This document shows positions 8,242-16,960 of a stretch of DNA of 49,843 nucleotides, piece by piece. The notes below the pieces were generated by a model that worked only from the letters and a program-made list of their open reading frames with translations, was not told the origin of the DNA and searched no databases. Made by a program: the position numbers and the translations under genes. Within the stretch, counting starts at the first letter, position 1, and each line of letters begins with the position of its first letter. This DNA comes from SAR202 cluster bacterium AC-647-N09_OGT_505m (GTDB lineage: Bacteria > Chloroflexota > Dehalococcoidia > UBA2985). The DNA lies in the NCBI GenBank assembly GCA_009391225.1, contig VEXC01000006.1, positions 1 through 49,843 of the forward strand, written 5' to 3'.

Positions 8242-8280
8242 GGACAAAGCTCCAGAGAGATGTACCCAAACATGGCATCT

Positions 8281-9825
8281 TTACGGTGGAGCACCGGAAA
8301 TCTTCTCGGCAGTGGCTTCCGCTACAATGCGACGTTGTATTTTGCCAGTTGCCGTCCGTGGTATCTCGCTCACGATGTGAATAACCCGTGGGCATTTAAA
8401 ATCGGCCAAGTGGTTCCGACAGTAACGGATGAGCTCTGCTTGGGTCACTGGTCTCCGCAGGACTACGGCCGCTGATGGCTCCTCTCCGTGGGTGGTACTC
8501 ATCACTCCAAAGGCCACTGCCTCAGCCACCGCGGGATGGGATAGCAGCACCTCGTCTATCTCCTGGGGGGAAATCTTCTCTCCACTGCGATTGATAATTT
8601 CCTTTAGACGGCCCGACAGGGTCAAATACCCCTCCGAGTCCACTACTCCTTCATCGCCGGTGCGAAACCAGCCGTCGGTGAAGGAGGTGGAATTGGCTTC
8701 TGGGTTGTCCTCGTAGCCACGGATGACGTTTGGGCCCTGGATGACCACCTCACCGCGGATTCCGGGGGGTTGTAGCGCTCCGCTTTCGTCCATGATGGCG
8801 ATCGAGACCCCAGTGCCTTTACCCACAGAGCTAGGCAACCGATTGCCCGGTGGTAGCGGATTAGAGCTCATCTGGTGCGATGCCTCGGTCATGCCGTAGG
8901 CTTCAAGGACAGGTACCCCGAAGCGCTCTTCCATCTCCAGCATAGTCGCAGCAGGGAGGGCAGCGCTACACGAGCGAATAAATCGCAAGCCAGAATATGG
9001 GGTTGCCTCTGGCCCAGGAAATTGGGTGCCTCGGGCACGGGACAGGAGGGCCTGATGCATGGTCGGCACCCCGGTGAACCAGGTGACACCGTAGTCTTGG
9101 ACCGTCCTCCACAGATTGAGAGCGTTGAAGCGGGTAGGCACAACAACCGTGCCGCCAGAGGCCAGCGTCGCCAGGGTTGAAGCGACTAGGCCGTGGACAT
9201 GAAAGAGGGGCATTATGCAGAGGGATACATCGTCTGCGGTCAGGTTGTAGGTTTCCACTATGTTGGCCACAGAGGCCGCGAGATTACCGTGGGTTAGGGG
9301 TACACGCTTGGGACGACTGGTGGTGCCACTGGTGTGGAGAATCAACGCCACGTGATTTGGGCTTGCCGTTTCCTCCAGCCTCGCGCCATCTCCGTTTCCT
9401 GGGGTGGATATGGTGACGTGCCCCTGGGCATCAACGTCAACACCAATGGGAAGTGTGGTGTCCGAGGCAGCGTTCTGTGCAATCTCGCCACCCTGGGAGC
9501 CGGTCATCAGTGCCAAGGCACTGGTGTCCTCCAGGTAGAAGCGAAATTCCTCGGACTTGTAAGCGGGGTTGAGTGGGGCGGCAATCGCCACTGCCGCTAC
9601 ACCAAGGAAGGAGATGATGGTCTCGGCGCTGTTGGGTAGCACAATGGCCACCCGGTCAGTCCGGCGTATTCCCAGGGCCATGACGTTGTCGGCCAGGGCG
9701 TATACCTGATGGCGCAAAGCGTCGTAGGTTATGGTTGGGCCATCTGGGACCTGAATGGCGGGATGATTGGGTGCGCCAATCTCCAGGAGGTCCAGTAGCG
9801 TGGATGGCTTTGCTGATTTAGTCAT
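8281..9825 (-). CDS. AMP-forming acyl-CoA synthetase, oxalyl-CoA synthetase/AAE3-like
   Basis: A 514-residue ANL-superfamily ligase. Motifs in order: P-loop LHTSGTTSRPKRVPLTH (about residues 165-181), MPLFHVHG, YGMTEASHQMSSNP (about residue 315), TGDEG, GRLKEIINRSGEKISP (hinge) and the catalytic lysine region TGKIQRR near the C-terminus. The wording of the P-loop (TSGTTSRPK) and the MTEASHQ segment are typical of the oxalate-CoA ligase/Pcs60 branch. The usual Gly after Lys in the P-loop is Arg here. It activates a carboxylic acid to its CoA ester via an acyl-adenylate; oxalate is one candidate substrate. It is followed after 39 bases by the ketopantoate reductase homologue, forming a likely operon with it and the acyl-CoA dehydrogenase. 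Confidence 0.88.
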   Translation of the reverse strand: MTKSAKPSTLLDLLEIGAPNHPAIQVPDGPTITYDALRHQVYALADNVMALGIRRTDRVAIVLPNSAETIISFLGVAAVAIAAPLNPAYKSEEFRFYLEDTSALALMTGSQGGEIAQNAASDTTLPIGVDVDAQGHVTISTPGNGDGARLEETASPNHVALILHTSGTTSRPKRVPLTHGNLAASVANIVETYNLTADDVSLCIMPLFHVHGLVASTLATLASGGTVVVPTRFNALNLWRTVQDYGVTWFTGVPTMHQALLSRARGTQFPGPEATPYSGLRFIRSCSAALPAATMLEMEERFGVPVLEAYGMTEASHQMSSNPLPPGNRLPSSVGKGTGVSIAIMDESGALQPPGIRGEVVIQGPNVIRGYEDNPEANSTSFTDGWFRTGDEGVVDSEGYLTLSGRLKEIINRSGEKISPQEIDEVLLSHPAVAEAVAFGVMSTTHGEEPSAAVVLRRPVTQAELIRYCRNHLADFKCPRVIHIVSEIPRTATGKIQRRIVAEATAEKISGAPP

Positions 9826-10009
9826 GGCTCAAAGAGTTAATCCAATCAAGTGAAGGTGGCCTTGGTAGTGGTTCTCGTAGGCGCGAGGCTGAGTGCTATA
9901 TGAATGTCGTCCAGCCAACCTCCATTATAGCGGGCCGTACGTAGCTTAGTCCAGGGATTCGTAATTGGTTGTGACCCGATCATGCCCGCAAGTTCACTGT
10001 AGGTTCTAG

Positions 10010-10065
10010 CTTTCCCCATCCTATTGGGAAAGAATACCTCTCTTCCACTCTAGTGGAAGAGAGGT
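10010..10065. terminator. Two adjacent hairpins
   Basis: The first is CTTTCCC/GGGAAAG (10010-10032). The second is a 13-bp perfect stem, ACCTCTCTTCCAC (10036-10048) with GTGGAAGAGAGGT (10053-10065), around a 4-base loop. In the leftward direction a T-rich stretch follows the larger stem. They lie just past the 3' end of the CoA-transferase relic, which is also leftward, so they are probably its surviving terminator. Confidence 0.5.
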
Positions 10066-10103
10066 AGAGGGGGGGCGACCACTGATATAGCTCTGACGGC
10101 GGC

Positions 10104-10280
10104 CTAGTCTTTGCGTCTATTTGACGTTGGGTAGGTGTCCACGCCAATCTGCCCCAGGGCCTTCAACTGGTTGTACTTGTCCACTGTGAGCTTCAGGATC
10201 TTCCTGTATAAGTTGTCGTTGTCTTCTCACAGCCGTACCGGTGGCCTACGCACATCATGGACATTGTGTCCTATATGGCT
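10104..10280 (-). pseudogene. C-terminal relic of a class III (CaiB/BaiF) CoA-transferase
   Basis: A leftward frame ending at the TAG at 10104-10106 reads RRPPVRL-stop-EDNDNLYRKIL, then KYNQLKALGQIGVDTYP. This matches the end of the intact CoA-transferase at 15619-16932 (RRPPPLLGEHN..., then YSQLEAEGQIGMDI). The conserved Gly of LGE(H/D)N is replaced by TGA, a single change from GGA. No more of the gene can be read further upstream, where the M20 hydrolase gene begins on the other strand. About 95 percent of the gene is gone. Confidence 0.75.
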
Positions 10281-10328
10281 AGTTGTGTATAGTTGAACAG
10301 GGCGGACACGATGTTTATGGAGGCTATT

Positions 10329-11687
10329 ATGCCCGATTTGGATGGTTTGCTGGCACTGGTGGACTCTAGACGAGAAGAGATTGTGTCCCTAGAACAGGCC
10401 CTGATTCATATCCCCTCGGTGAACACGGGGTTTATGCCTACCGGGAATGAGACTGAGGTCTGCGATTACATCCGGCAAGAGTTGTCTAGAGATGGGATTC
10501 AATCCGAGATCCTTGAAGCGGTTCAGGGCCGTGGCAACATAATTGCTAGGCTGGAAGGGCGCTCTGGCAAAGCAGGCCTCATGTTCATGTCCCACACTGA
10601 CGTGGTACCAGTGGGGGACGAGAGCAAATGGCGTTTCCCTCCATTCAGCGCCACCATAGATGGGAATCGTATCTACGGTCGCGGTGCCGCCGATTGCAAG
10701 GGCTTGCTCACCGCCCAACTGATGGCGATCCGCTTGTTGAAGCGCAGTGGCATTGAATTGATAGACAGCTTGGTGCTGGCATCCGGAGCTGACGAGGAGC
10801 ACGGCGGAAGGTACGGGTTTGAATGGCTCGCCCAACATCATCCAGAGAAGATTTCGGCGCCCTTCGCCGTGAACGAGGGTGGGGGAGTACCAATAAAGGT
10901 CGGAGGTGGTTTCGCATATGTCCTTGGTATAGGTGAGAAGGGTCGCCTGCAGGTGGAGATAGAAATTCAGGGTGCGAGTGCTCATGCTTCTGTACCTTGG
11001 CGAGGCACCAATGCTCTCTACCCTCTGGCGCAGGTGCTGAGGCGCATAGAAGAATACGAGCCGGAGCGAGACACGTCGTCTGAGGTATTCCAACATCTTT
11101 CCGACTTCGCTATAGAGGATATGGTCTCGCCTGGCAACATAGACGACATAATCGCAGAGATGGAGCCGGACAATCCTCAGTTGGCCCTAGTATTGCGAGC
11201 TCTCTCTCGCATGACAATAACACCTACCATGGTTCAGGGTGGCGCCAAATCCAACAGCGTGCCGGAGTCCATAAGGTTGACATGTGATGTAAGGACGCTT
11301 CCACACCAAGACGAAGATTACCTTCGACGTCAGCTTGACCAAGTTCTGGAGGGGATTCCCGGAGTGGAGTTCCAAATAGACTACATGGCTGTGCCCAACT
11401 CCTCTCCTTTTGAGACTGAGTTCGCTCAGCATATCAGAACTGCCACCGCACATGCCCTGGGATTGAACAACGTTCAGCTGGTTCCATCTATCAGCACCGG
11501 GTTTACTGACTCCCGTTTCACACGACCTCTGGGGGTAATTACCTATGGCTTCTCTGGCTCTCACCCGGATGATGACCCTGCACTCTCCTACGCCCACGGC
11601 ACCAATGAGTCGATAGGCATCAAGAGCCTTATGAACAGCACCAAAGTCATGCTCTCCCTTGCGTACGAACTTCTGGTGATACGCTAG
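10329..11687 (+). CDS. M20-family metallohydrolase (ArgE/DapE/carboxypeptidase G2 group)
   Basis: The start at MPDLDGLL is preferred because GGAGG lies six bases upstream; the frame is open to 10293 with weaker candidates. The protein has 452 residues. The two-zinc site is complete: HTDVV (His89), the bridging Asp in GRGAADCKG (Asp122), the general base Glu pair in GADEEHGG (156-157), a downstream acidic ligand near NEGGG, and the final His in YAHGTNE near the C-terminus. The lid domain contains the conserved GASAHAS. The family cleaves amide bonds of N-acyl amino acids or small peptides in the cytoplasm. The exact substrate cannot be told. It is a single-gene unit, convergent with the DUF4129 gene. 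Confidence 0.9.
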   Translation: MPDLDGLLALVDSRREEIVSLEQALIHIPSVNTGFMPTGNETEVCDYIRQELSRDGIQSEILEAVQGRGNIIARLEGRSGKAGLMFMSHTDVVPVGDESKWRFPPFSATIDGNRIYGRGAADCKGLLTAQLMAIRLLKRSGIELIDSLVLASGADEEHGGRYGFEWLAQHHPEKISAPFAVNEGGGVPIKVGGGFAYVLGIGEKGRLQVEIEIQGASAHASVPWRGTNALYPLAQVLRRIEEYEPERDTSSEVFQHLSDFAIEDMVSPGNIDDIIAEMEPDNPQLALVLRALSRMTITPTMVQGGAKSNSVPESIRLTCDVRTLPHQDEDYLRRQLDQVLEGIPGVEFQIDYMAVPNSSPFETEFAQHIRTATAHALGLNNVQLVPSISTGFTDSRFTRPLGVITYGFSGSHPDDDPALSYAHGTNESIGIKSLMNSTKVMLSLAYELLVIR

Positions 11688-11764
11688 TCAAAAGGGCGAC
11701 TCAGAGAGATGAGCGATGAACGTGGGCAACGGGGCCATCAAGAATCTCTAGACCAATGTCACTG

Positions 11765-11795
11765 AGGTGAGCCTGTAACTGTATCTGGTTCACCT
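11765..11795. terminator. Hairpin between convergent genes
   Basis: AGGTGAGCC (11765-11773) pairs with GGTTCACCT (11787-11795) with one G-U pair. A T-rich stretch follows on the + strand. It lies between the ends of the M20 hydrolase and the leftward DUF4129 gene and could serve both. Confidence 0.45.
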
Positions 11796-11801
11796 GGTGT
11801 T

Positions 11802-13295
11802 CTATTTCGATGTGTCACATTGAAAGGTATGAAAGAGGCGATGCCAAATGTGGTTTAGCATGCCAAGCTCCTCGTCGGTGGTATCAACCTTTCCATACCT
11901 ATGCGCTGTATATGCGTCGGTGATGGCCTGAAGCTCAGAACCTCCTGGCGGGAAGTTGTTTTGAAGCCTCTCTTGATACTCGTATGGCGTCTCTGGTTGC
12001 CGTCTAGGGAGCCCCACCCTACGGCCCTCCATCAGCACTCCCTGGTATATCTCACGCACCGTGAATATGCGATCAGAGGCTCCTGCATAGCTCGCTGCTA
12101 TCTGCATAGGAGCCGCAGCGGGCGTTATGTGCCTGTCCCTTCTGAACCTTCTTAGCAGCCTGGACAAATAGGATCGCAGGTCGGATTTGAACCATTCCCA
12201 AGACCACAATGACTCGCTGACCTCCTCAACACCCTCCTCTTCTTTCCTGTCCTTCCAGTAACGGCGCAGGGCACTAGCCAGTATGAACAGAATCAGAAGT
12301 ACCACCAGTATGGCGAGGACCCATTTGAAGACCAGTAGCGCCTCAGGTGGAATACCGTAGGAACCCTGGCCCTCCACCGTCCTCCGCAACTCTCCAGGGT
12401 TTGGAAGGTTGAGGGGGACAGGTGGCTGTCCAGGTTCAACAAGACTCCTCAGGAAGCGCAATACGTATATCAACACAGCGGCTACCACTCCCAAGGGCAA
12501 TGCGAGGGTGTAGATGAACACAGTAAGCAACCAGCCTGCCAAAATGCCTAGAGGGTTTAGCAGCGAGGTCGCCAGTTTGAACGAAAAGGCACTGGTGGTT
12601 ACAAGAGACACGGCGAGTATGATGAAGACGACTCCGAGGAGCATTAGAAACCAACGTTGGTTCAACACGCCGGGAGACCCTTCGCGGCGAAGCATCTCTT
12701 CCCGTATGGACTGCAGGTTGATTAGGCCCAAGGACAGGAGACTCGTTGAGAAAAACCCAAGAACGTAGAAGCCTGTCGAGGCCACAATCTCGCTGGCCCC
12801 AGTGATTGAGCTACGCAGAGCAAGGAGTAGGACCAGGGCTATCAGTCCCACGAGAAATTTGCGATAGACATCGTCAAATGAGGGGGTGTCCCGCCCTGCA
12901 GAGATTCCTCGCCAGAGGAGAAGCGTTCCAAAGATCAATCCACCACATATGGGCGATATCCGCTCCATGGCGTACTGTATCCAGCCAAGGTCCCATAGGA
13001 CATATCCACTGCCCATGTCCAGGCGTACCACCACTCCTAGCAGAAGCACCAGGGTTGGGACCACCATCAGGTAGGTACGGCCTATGGACCAGTTTCTGAT
13101 CATGGAATGGTTTGACAGTACCTCGGCGACTACCAACAGCACCATGGCGCTTCCTAGAGCTATGGGGGGCTCGGTCCACTCCAACACCTCCCACTCGCTC
13201 ATCCAGACGAACCAGGGGTATATCCATAGGACCTCTATCAGAACGGCGAGCATAGGAATGGCGCTCTTAGGTTCCATACCTCGTAGGATTGTCAT
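11802..13295 (-). CDS. Multi-pass membrane protein with C-terminal DUF4129 domain
   Basis: A 497-residue protein. About ten hydrophobic helices span residues 10-350. A cytoplasmic tail follows containing the DUF4129 pattern near the C-terminus (RQPETPYEYQERL, then ELQAITDAYTAHRYGK). This domain usually sits at the end of transglutaminase-like membrane proteins encoded with MoxR and DUF58 genes. Here the transglutaminase core (Cys-His-Asp) is absent. Its start codon overlaps the DUF58 stop (ATGA), so it is the third gene of a tightly coupled operon moxR-DUF58-DUF4129. A role in assembling or maturing cell-envelope proteins is inferred only from the operon. Confidence 0.8.
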   Translation of the reverse strand: MTILRGMEPKSAIPMLAVLIEVLWIYPWFVWMSEWEVLEWTEPPIALGSAMVLLVVAEVLSNHSMIRNWSIGRTYLMVVPTLVLLLGVVVRLDMGSGYVLWDLGWIQYAMERISPICGGLIFGTLLLWRGISAGRDTPSFDDVYRKFLVGLIALVLLLALRSSITGASEIVASTGFYVLGFFSTSLLSLGLINLQSIREEMLRREGSPGVLNQRWFLMLLGVVFIILAVSLVTTSAFSFKLATSLLNPLGILAGWLLTVFIYTLALPLGVVAAVLIYVLRFLRSLVEPGQPPVPLNLPNPGELRRTVEGQGSYGIPPEALLVFKWVLAILVVLLILFILASALRRYWKDRKEEEGVEEVSESLWSWEWFKSDLRSYLSRLLRRFRRDRHITPAAAPMQIAASYAGASDRIFTVREIYQGVLMEGRRVGLPRRQPETPYEYQERLQNNFPPGGSELQAITDAYTAHRYGKVDTTDEELGMLNHIWHRLFHTFQCDTSK

Positions 13296-14536
13296 TGCTG
13301 CCCCATCTGACGTGCCTGGTGTAATTGCACCGATTCCAACTCTCTCCAGTATACTTGGTCGGAGACGGAGTATACTGGGATGCCGTCTAGACTGAAGCCG
13401 CTCAGCCTGTCTCCCACAAGGATCAGCACCACTCGTCTTCCAGCCATTCGAAAGCGATGTAGGGAGGCGAGAAGCGACTCGCTGGGCTCAGCGGTTATTA
13501 CTGCCAGTGTGGCGGCCCCGTGGACGTTCCGTGCCTCCCTGTTCAATATCTGTTCCAGGGGAAACAAGGGCCATCCCTGGACCTGAGCCAGGGCCTCCAG
13601 TACTCGCTGAAGCTGGTCTGGGTGGTCAGAAGAGGGGAGTTTGATTAGGCCGTTCTTGAACAGATAGGGCTCGTTGACGTAGAGGCCAACACGATACCCC
13701 TTCTCGATGCCGTGGCTGGCGATGGATGCCGTGGCAATGACAGCCGTCTCCAGGAGTTGCTCCACTCGGCCCCAGAGGGGTGCCTCCACCGTGCGTACAT
13801 CTAGGAACAGTGCTAGGTCCACGGTGGTGGTAGGCTCGAATACGCGGCTCTGCAGCTGCATCAGACGTGCAGTGGCCTTCCAGTGGATGTGCTTCAGGGG
13901 GTCGCCAGGAGCGTATTCCCGGGTGGTGACCACCCGCACAGGGTCCTCGAAGAGGTGGCGTCTAACTCGAAGTTCTCCGAAGGGTGCCTTTGACGGGATG
14001 CCCAGGTTTTCTAATGAGACAATCCGGGGGTAAACCAGTAGGTAATCCAGCTTCTCTTCGGCGATCTCGTTGCTGAAAAAGCCTAAGAGGTCCCCAGACC
14101 TTATGGTGCTGGGCCCGAAGGTAAAATATCCTCGTTTGAGACATTGCACCGAGTACCTGCGGGTGAGTCTGTGATACCATCCAAGAGACAAGAAACTGGA
14201 TAGGATTGCCCTCCCATGTCTATGGCCTGGGGTAGTTTGATGTCTTAGGAATGTCAGTTCTTGGGGCACCTCATCCTGGACATGGACCCAGGGTAGGGGC
14301 AATATCTTGCCGTTGGTTATGCGGGTATCCAGGATTATGGTATCGCCGAAGAAAGCCTTGCTGGTGCTAAGCCCGCGACCATACTCCACGTGCTCCAGGG
14401 CATAACGGGCCCAGAGCCTAGTGATGCTGGAAACGAGGAAGAAGAGCAGGGCCACCAGAAGAAGCAATGCCTGCTGAAGGGCCATGGCGGCCAGTACCAG
14501 TGCCAAGGTTATAAAGAGCCAGGCACCTCCCTTCAT
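13292..14536 (-). CDS. DUF58 (VWA-like) protein
   Basis: A 414-residue protein. Two N-terminal membrane helices (about residues 5-40) are followed by the DUF58 signature (REYAPGDPLKHIHWKATAR, about residues 205-225) and a von-Willebrand-A-like segment (VDLALFLDVRT). DUF58 proteins are standard partners of MoxR ATPases and probably hold client proteins during metal insertion or complex assembly. The gene begins two bases after the moxR stop codon and its stop overlaps the next start, which implies translational coupling. Confidence 0.87.
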   Translation of the reverse strand: MKGGAWLFITLALVLAAMALQQALLLLVALLFFLVSSITRLWARYALEHVEYGRGLSTSKAFFGDTIILDTRITNGKILPLPWVHVQDEVPQELTFLRHQTTPGHRHGRAILSSFLSLGWYHRLTRRYSVQCLKRGYFTFGPSTIRSGDLLGFFSNEIAEEKLDYLLVYPRIVSLENLGIPSKAPFGELRVRRHLFEDPVRVVTTREYAPGDPLKHIHWKATARLMQLQSRVFEPTTTVDLALFLDVRTVEAPLWGRVEQLLETAVIATASIASHGIEKGYRVGLYVNEPYLFKNGLIKLPSSDHPDQLQRVLEALAQVQGWPLFPLEQILNREARNVHGAATLAVITAEPSESLLASLHRFRMAGRRVVLILVGDRLSGFSLDGIPVYSVSDQVYWRELESVQLHQARQMGQQ

Positions 14537-14538
14537 CT

Positions 14539-15507
14539 CTAGTCTCTCATACCTGGCTCCACTGGCACTGGTACGGAGTCCAGCACTTCACGCAGAATAT
14601 CTGCGGAGGTGTGGCCTCGCAGATGGCTCTGGACATGGGGTACGATTCGGTGCTCCAGCACGAAAATCGCAAGGTGCTTGACGTCGTCAGGGATGACGTA
14701 GCTACGACCACGGATAGCCGCCAAGGCCTGGGACGTGCGGAACAGACCCAGCATGGCACGGGGGCTTGCACCCAGCTCCACCTGGGGATGGGCTCGTGTG
14801 GCGTGCACCAGTTTGATGATGTACTGACGAACGTCGGGATCCACCATGATGCTACGGCAGGCCTCCTGTAGCTTCAGGAGGTCCTTTGCCGAGAGGACAG
14901 GGGCCAGGTCTTCTATGGGGTTGAACTGAGCAAAGCGCTCCAAAATCAGTTCATCCTGTGCTTCGTTGGGATACCCCATTCGCACCCGCATCAGGAATCT
15001 GTCAAGCTGTGCTTCCGGAAGGGGAAAGGTGCCTTCCAACTCTACGGGGTTCTGGGTTGCCAGCATTATGAAAGGGCGGAGCAAGGGCTTCGTTTCCCCT
15101 TCCGCGGTTACCTGGCGTTCCTCCATGGCTTCCAGAAAGGCCGACTGTGTCCGTGGAGTGGCTCGGTTGATTTCGTCTGCCAATAGTACCTGGGAGAATA
15201 TGGGGCCAGCGCGGAACTCGAAGTCGCTGGTCCTTTGATTGAAGATATAGGTGCCAGTTACGTCTGATGGGAGCAGGTCAGGCGTGCATTGTATACGGCG
15301 AAATGTGCAGCCCAGGGAGCGAGCGACGGACCTGGCCATCAATGTCTTTCCAATGCCTGGTACGTCCTCAATGAGAACATGGCCTTCGCAGAGAATTGCC
15401 ACAAGCACCAACTCCACTCCCTCTGCTTTGCCAACTATGACCCGCTCGATGTTGTCGTGAATCTTGCGGGCAGCTGTGGCGATGGTTTTGGCGGTCATCT
15501 CGGTCAT
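14539..15507 (-). CDS. MoxR-family AAA+ ATPase
   Basis: A 322-residue protein with Walker A PGIGKT (residues 50-55), Walker B LLADEIN (near 110), sensor 1 ATQNP, the arginine-containing AQLDRF segment and the C-terminal lid with LGASPRAMLGL, all diagnostic of MoxR. GGAAG lies about nine bases before the ATG. MoxR proteins are chaperone-like ATPases that act with DUF58/VWA partners, encoded here immediately downstream. It is the first gene of the leftward operon. The following gap to the CoA-transferase genes is about 110 bases. Confidence 0.93.
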   Translation of the reverse strand: MTEMTAKTIATAARKIHDNIERVIVGKAEGVELVLVAILCEGHVLIEDVPGIGKTLMARSVARSLGCTFRRIQCTPDLLPSDVTGTYIFNQRTSDFEFRAGPIFSQVLLADEINRATPRTQSAFLEAMEERQVTAEGETKPLLRPFIMLATQNPVELEGTFPLPEAQLDRFLMRVRMGYPNEAQDELILERFAQFNPIEDLAPVLSAKDLLKLQEACRSIMVDPDVRQYIIKLVHATRAHPQVELGASPRAMLGLFRTSQALAAIRGRSYVIPDDVKHLAIFVLEHRIVPHVQSHLRGHTSADILREVLDSVPVPVEPGMRD

Positions 15508-15618
15508 GTGATAGTTCTTCCGCGGCGGTGTCTCGCCCTCATCTGGCCGGATTGGTCACATGGATGGACAAGGAGCACTGTAGAGCGAGGCTGGGTTGGA
15601 TACGATACTGCGCTTGCC

Positions 15619-16932
15619 TCAAGGCGTATCCCGTAGGATGTCCATTCCAATTTGCCCCTCCGCTTCCAACTGGCTGTATTCCTCATCGGAGACTCCAATA
15701 ACCTCTTTGTATACATATGGGTTGTGTTCTCCCAGCAGGGGTGGGGGCCGCCGCAGCTTGTTGGATGTCTTGGACATACTCCATAGTGGACCGTGGTATT
15801 GCAGGGTGGGCATCTCCGGGTGGTCCAGGGGCTGATAGTAGCCTCGTTGTATCATGTGCGGGTCTTCCAGCGCCTCCAACTCGTCTAGGATGGGCCCCGC
15901 CGGCACCCCGTATCTTTGGAGTCGCTGGAAGACCTCACGATGGTCCTGTTGCCGCGACCACTCGCTGACTATGACATCTAGTTGGTCCTGGTTGTTCCAA
16001 CGTGAGTTGGCGTCCACGAAGTGGGGGTTCAGTGCCAGTTCTGTATTGCCCATAACCTGGCAGAGTCCCTGCCACTCCTCATCTGTTCCAACTGCCAGAG
16101 TCATCCACTTATCCTCGCCCCTACAGGGATAGACGCCGTGGGGGGCCATCCTGTAGTCTCGGTTTCCTATAGTCTCCCGGATTCGGCCGTTCATGCCAAA
16201 GTCTAGAATCGACTCAGCCATGAAGGGTATGAAGTTCTCTGCCAGGCTCATCTCCACCATTTGTCCTTTGCCCGTGCGTCTACGGTGCCATAGGGCCATG
16301 AACACAGCGAAGGCACCCGATGCTCCAGCAGCTGAGTCTGCTGCCACTGTCTCTCCTCGCCGCGATGGTGGCTCATCGGGGTGGCCCCTGCTAAAGGAGT
16401 GGCCTGACACGCCATCCACGTGTGATCCAAGGCAACGGAAATTGGTGTACGGACCAGTCAGGCCAAAGGCCGGCATCCTGACCATGATAATCTGCGGATT
16501 AAGTTCCTGGAGCCATTCGTATGTGATATTCAGCTTATCCATGGTTTCCGGCACGTTGTTCTCTATGAAGACGTCAGTCTTCCGGAGCAGTCGGCCCAGA
16601 ATCTCCCGTCCTTCTGGCCTCAGCAGGTCTATGGTTACGCTCAGCTTGTTTCGACCAGTTGAGGTCATGCTCGCTGACCGGTTCCAAGGGCGGGGGCCTG
16701 GGTCCCAGTTTGGGAAGACCATCCCAGCTCCTGATCCCGAAGCCTTGGCTTGGTCCACCATATCCTGGGTAACCCGCGCATACTGGCCCCGGGTGCTTCC
16801 AACCAGCGACTGTATTGTCTCTAGCCGAATGAGCTCAGCTCCCCAGTCTGCCAGATGCATGGAAGCGTATGGGCCGGCGTAGATGTGGGTCAACTCTACG
16901 ATTCGTATCCCTTCCAGAGGTAGAGTGCTCAT
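15619..16932 (-). CDS. Class III CoA-transferase (CaiB/BaiF family), catalytic Asp present
   Basis: A 437-residue protein starting MSTLPLEGIRIVELTHIYAGPYASMHLADWGAE in family style (split here by feature: VELTHIYAGPYA, then LADWGAELIRLE). The catalytic aspartate that forms the acyl-anhydride in formyl-CoA transferase is in place (ADSAAG, about residue 200), followed by RRRTGKGQMVEMSLAE. The C-terminus carries RRPPPLLGEHN. It moves CoA between carboxylic acids; donor and acceptor are not evident. It lies 28 bases downstream of a second CoA-transferase gene that lacks this Asp, and the two are probably co-transcribed, perhaps giving a heteromeric enzyme. Confidence 0.9.
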   Translation of the reverse strand: MSTLPLEGIRIVELTHIYAGPYASMHLADWGAELIRLETIQSLVGSTRGQYARVTQDMVDQAKASGSGAGMVFPNWDPGPRPWNRSASMTSTGRNKLSVTIDLLRPEGREILGRLLRKTDVFIENNVPETMDKLNITYEWLQELNPQIIMVRMPAFGLTGPYTNFRCLGSHVDGVSGHSFSRGHPDEPPSRRGETVAADSAAGASGAFAVFMALWHRRRTGKGQMVEMSLAENFIPFMAESILDFGMNGRIRETIGNRDYRMAPHGVYPCRGEDKWMTLAVGTDEEWQGLCQVMGNTELALNPHFVDANSRWNNQDQLDVIVSEWSRQQDHREVFQRLQRYGVPAGPILDELEALEDPHMIQRGYYQPLDHPEMPTLQYHGPLWSMSKTSNKLRRPPPLLGEHNPYVYKEVIGVSDEEYSQLEAEGQIGMDILRDTP

Positions 16933-16960
16933 GTCTTCTCCTGTGGTGCCATAGCGCCCA

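Noticed and set aside
10104..10280. The TGA in the CoA-transferase relic as a second selenocysteine codon
   Set aside because: It replaces a structural Gly, not a Cys, and most of the gene is missing.
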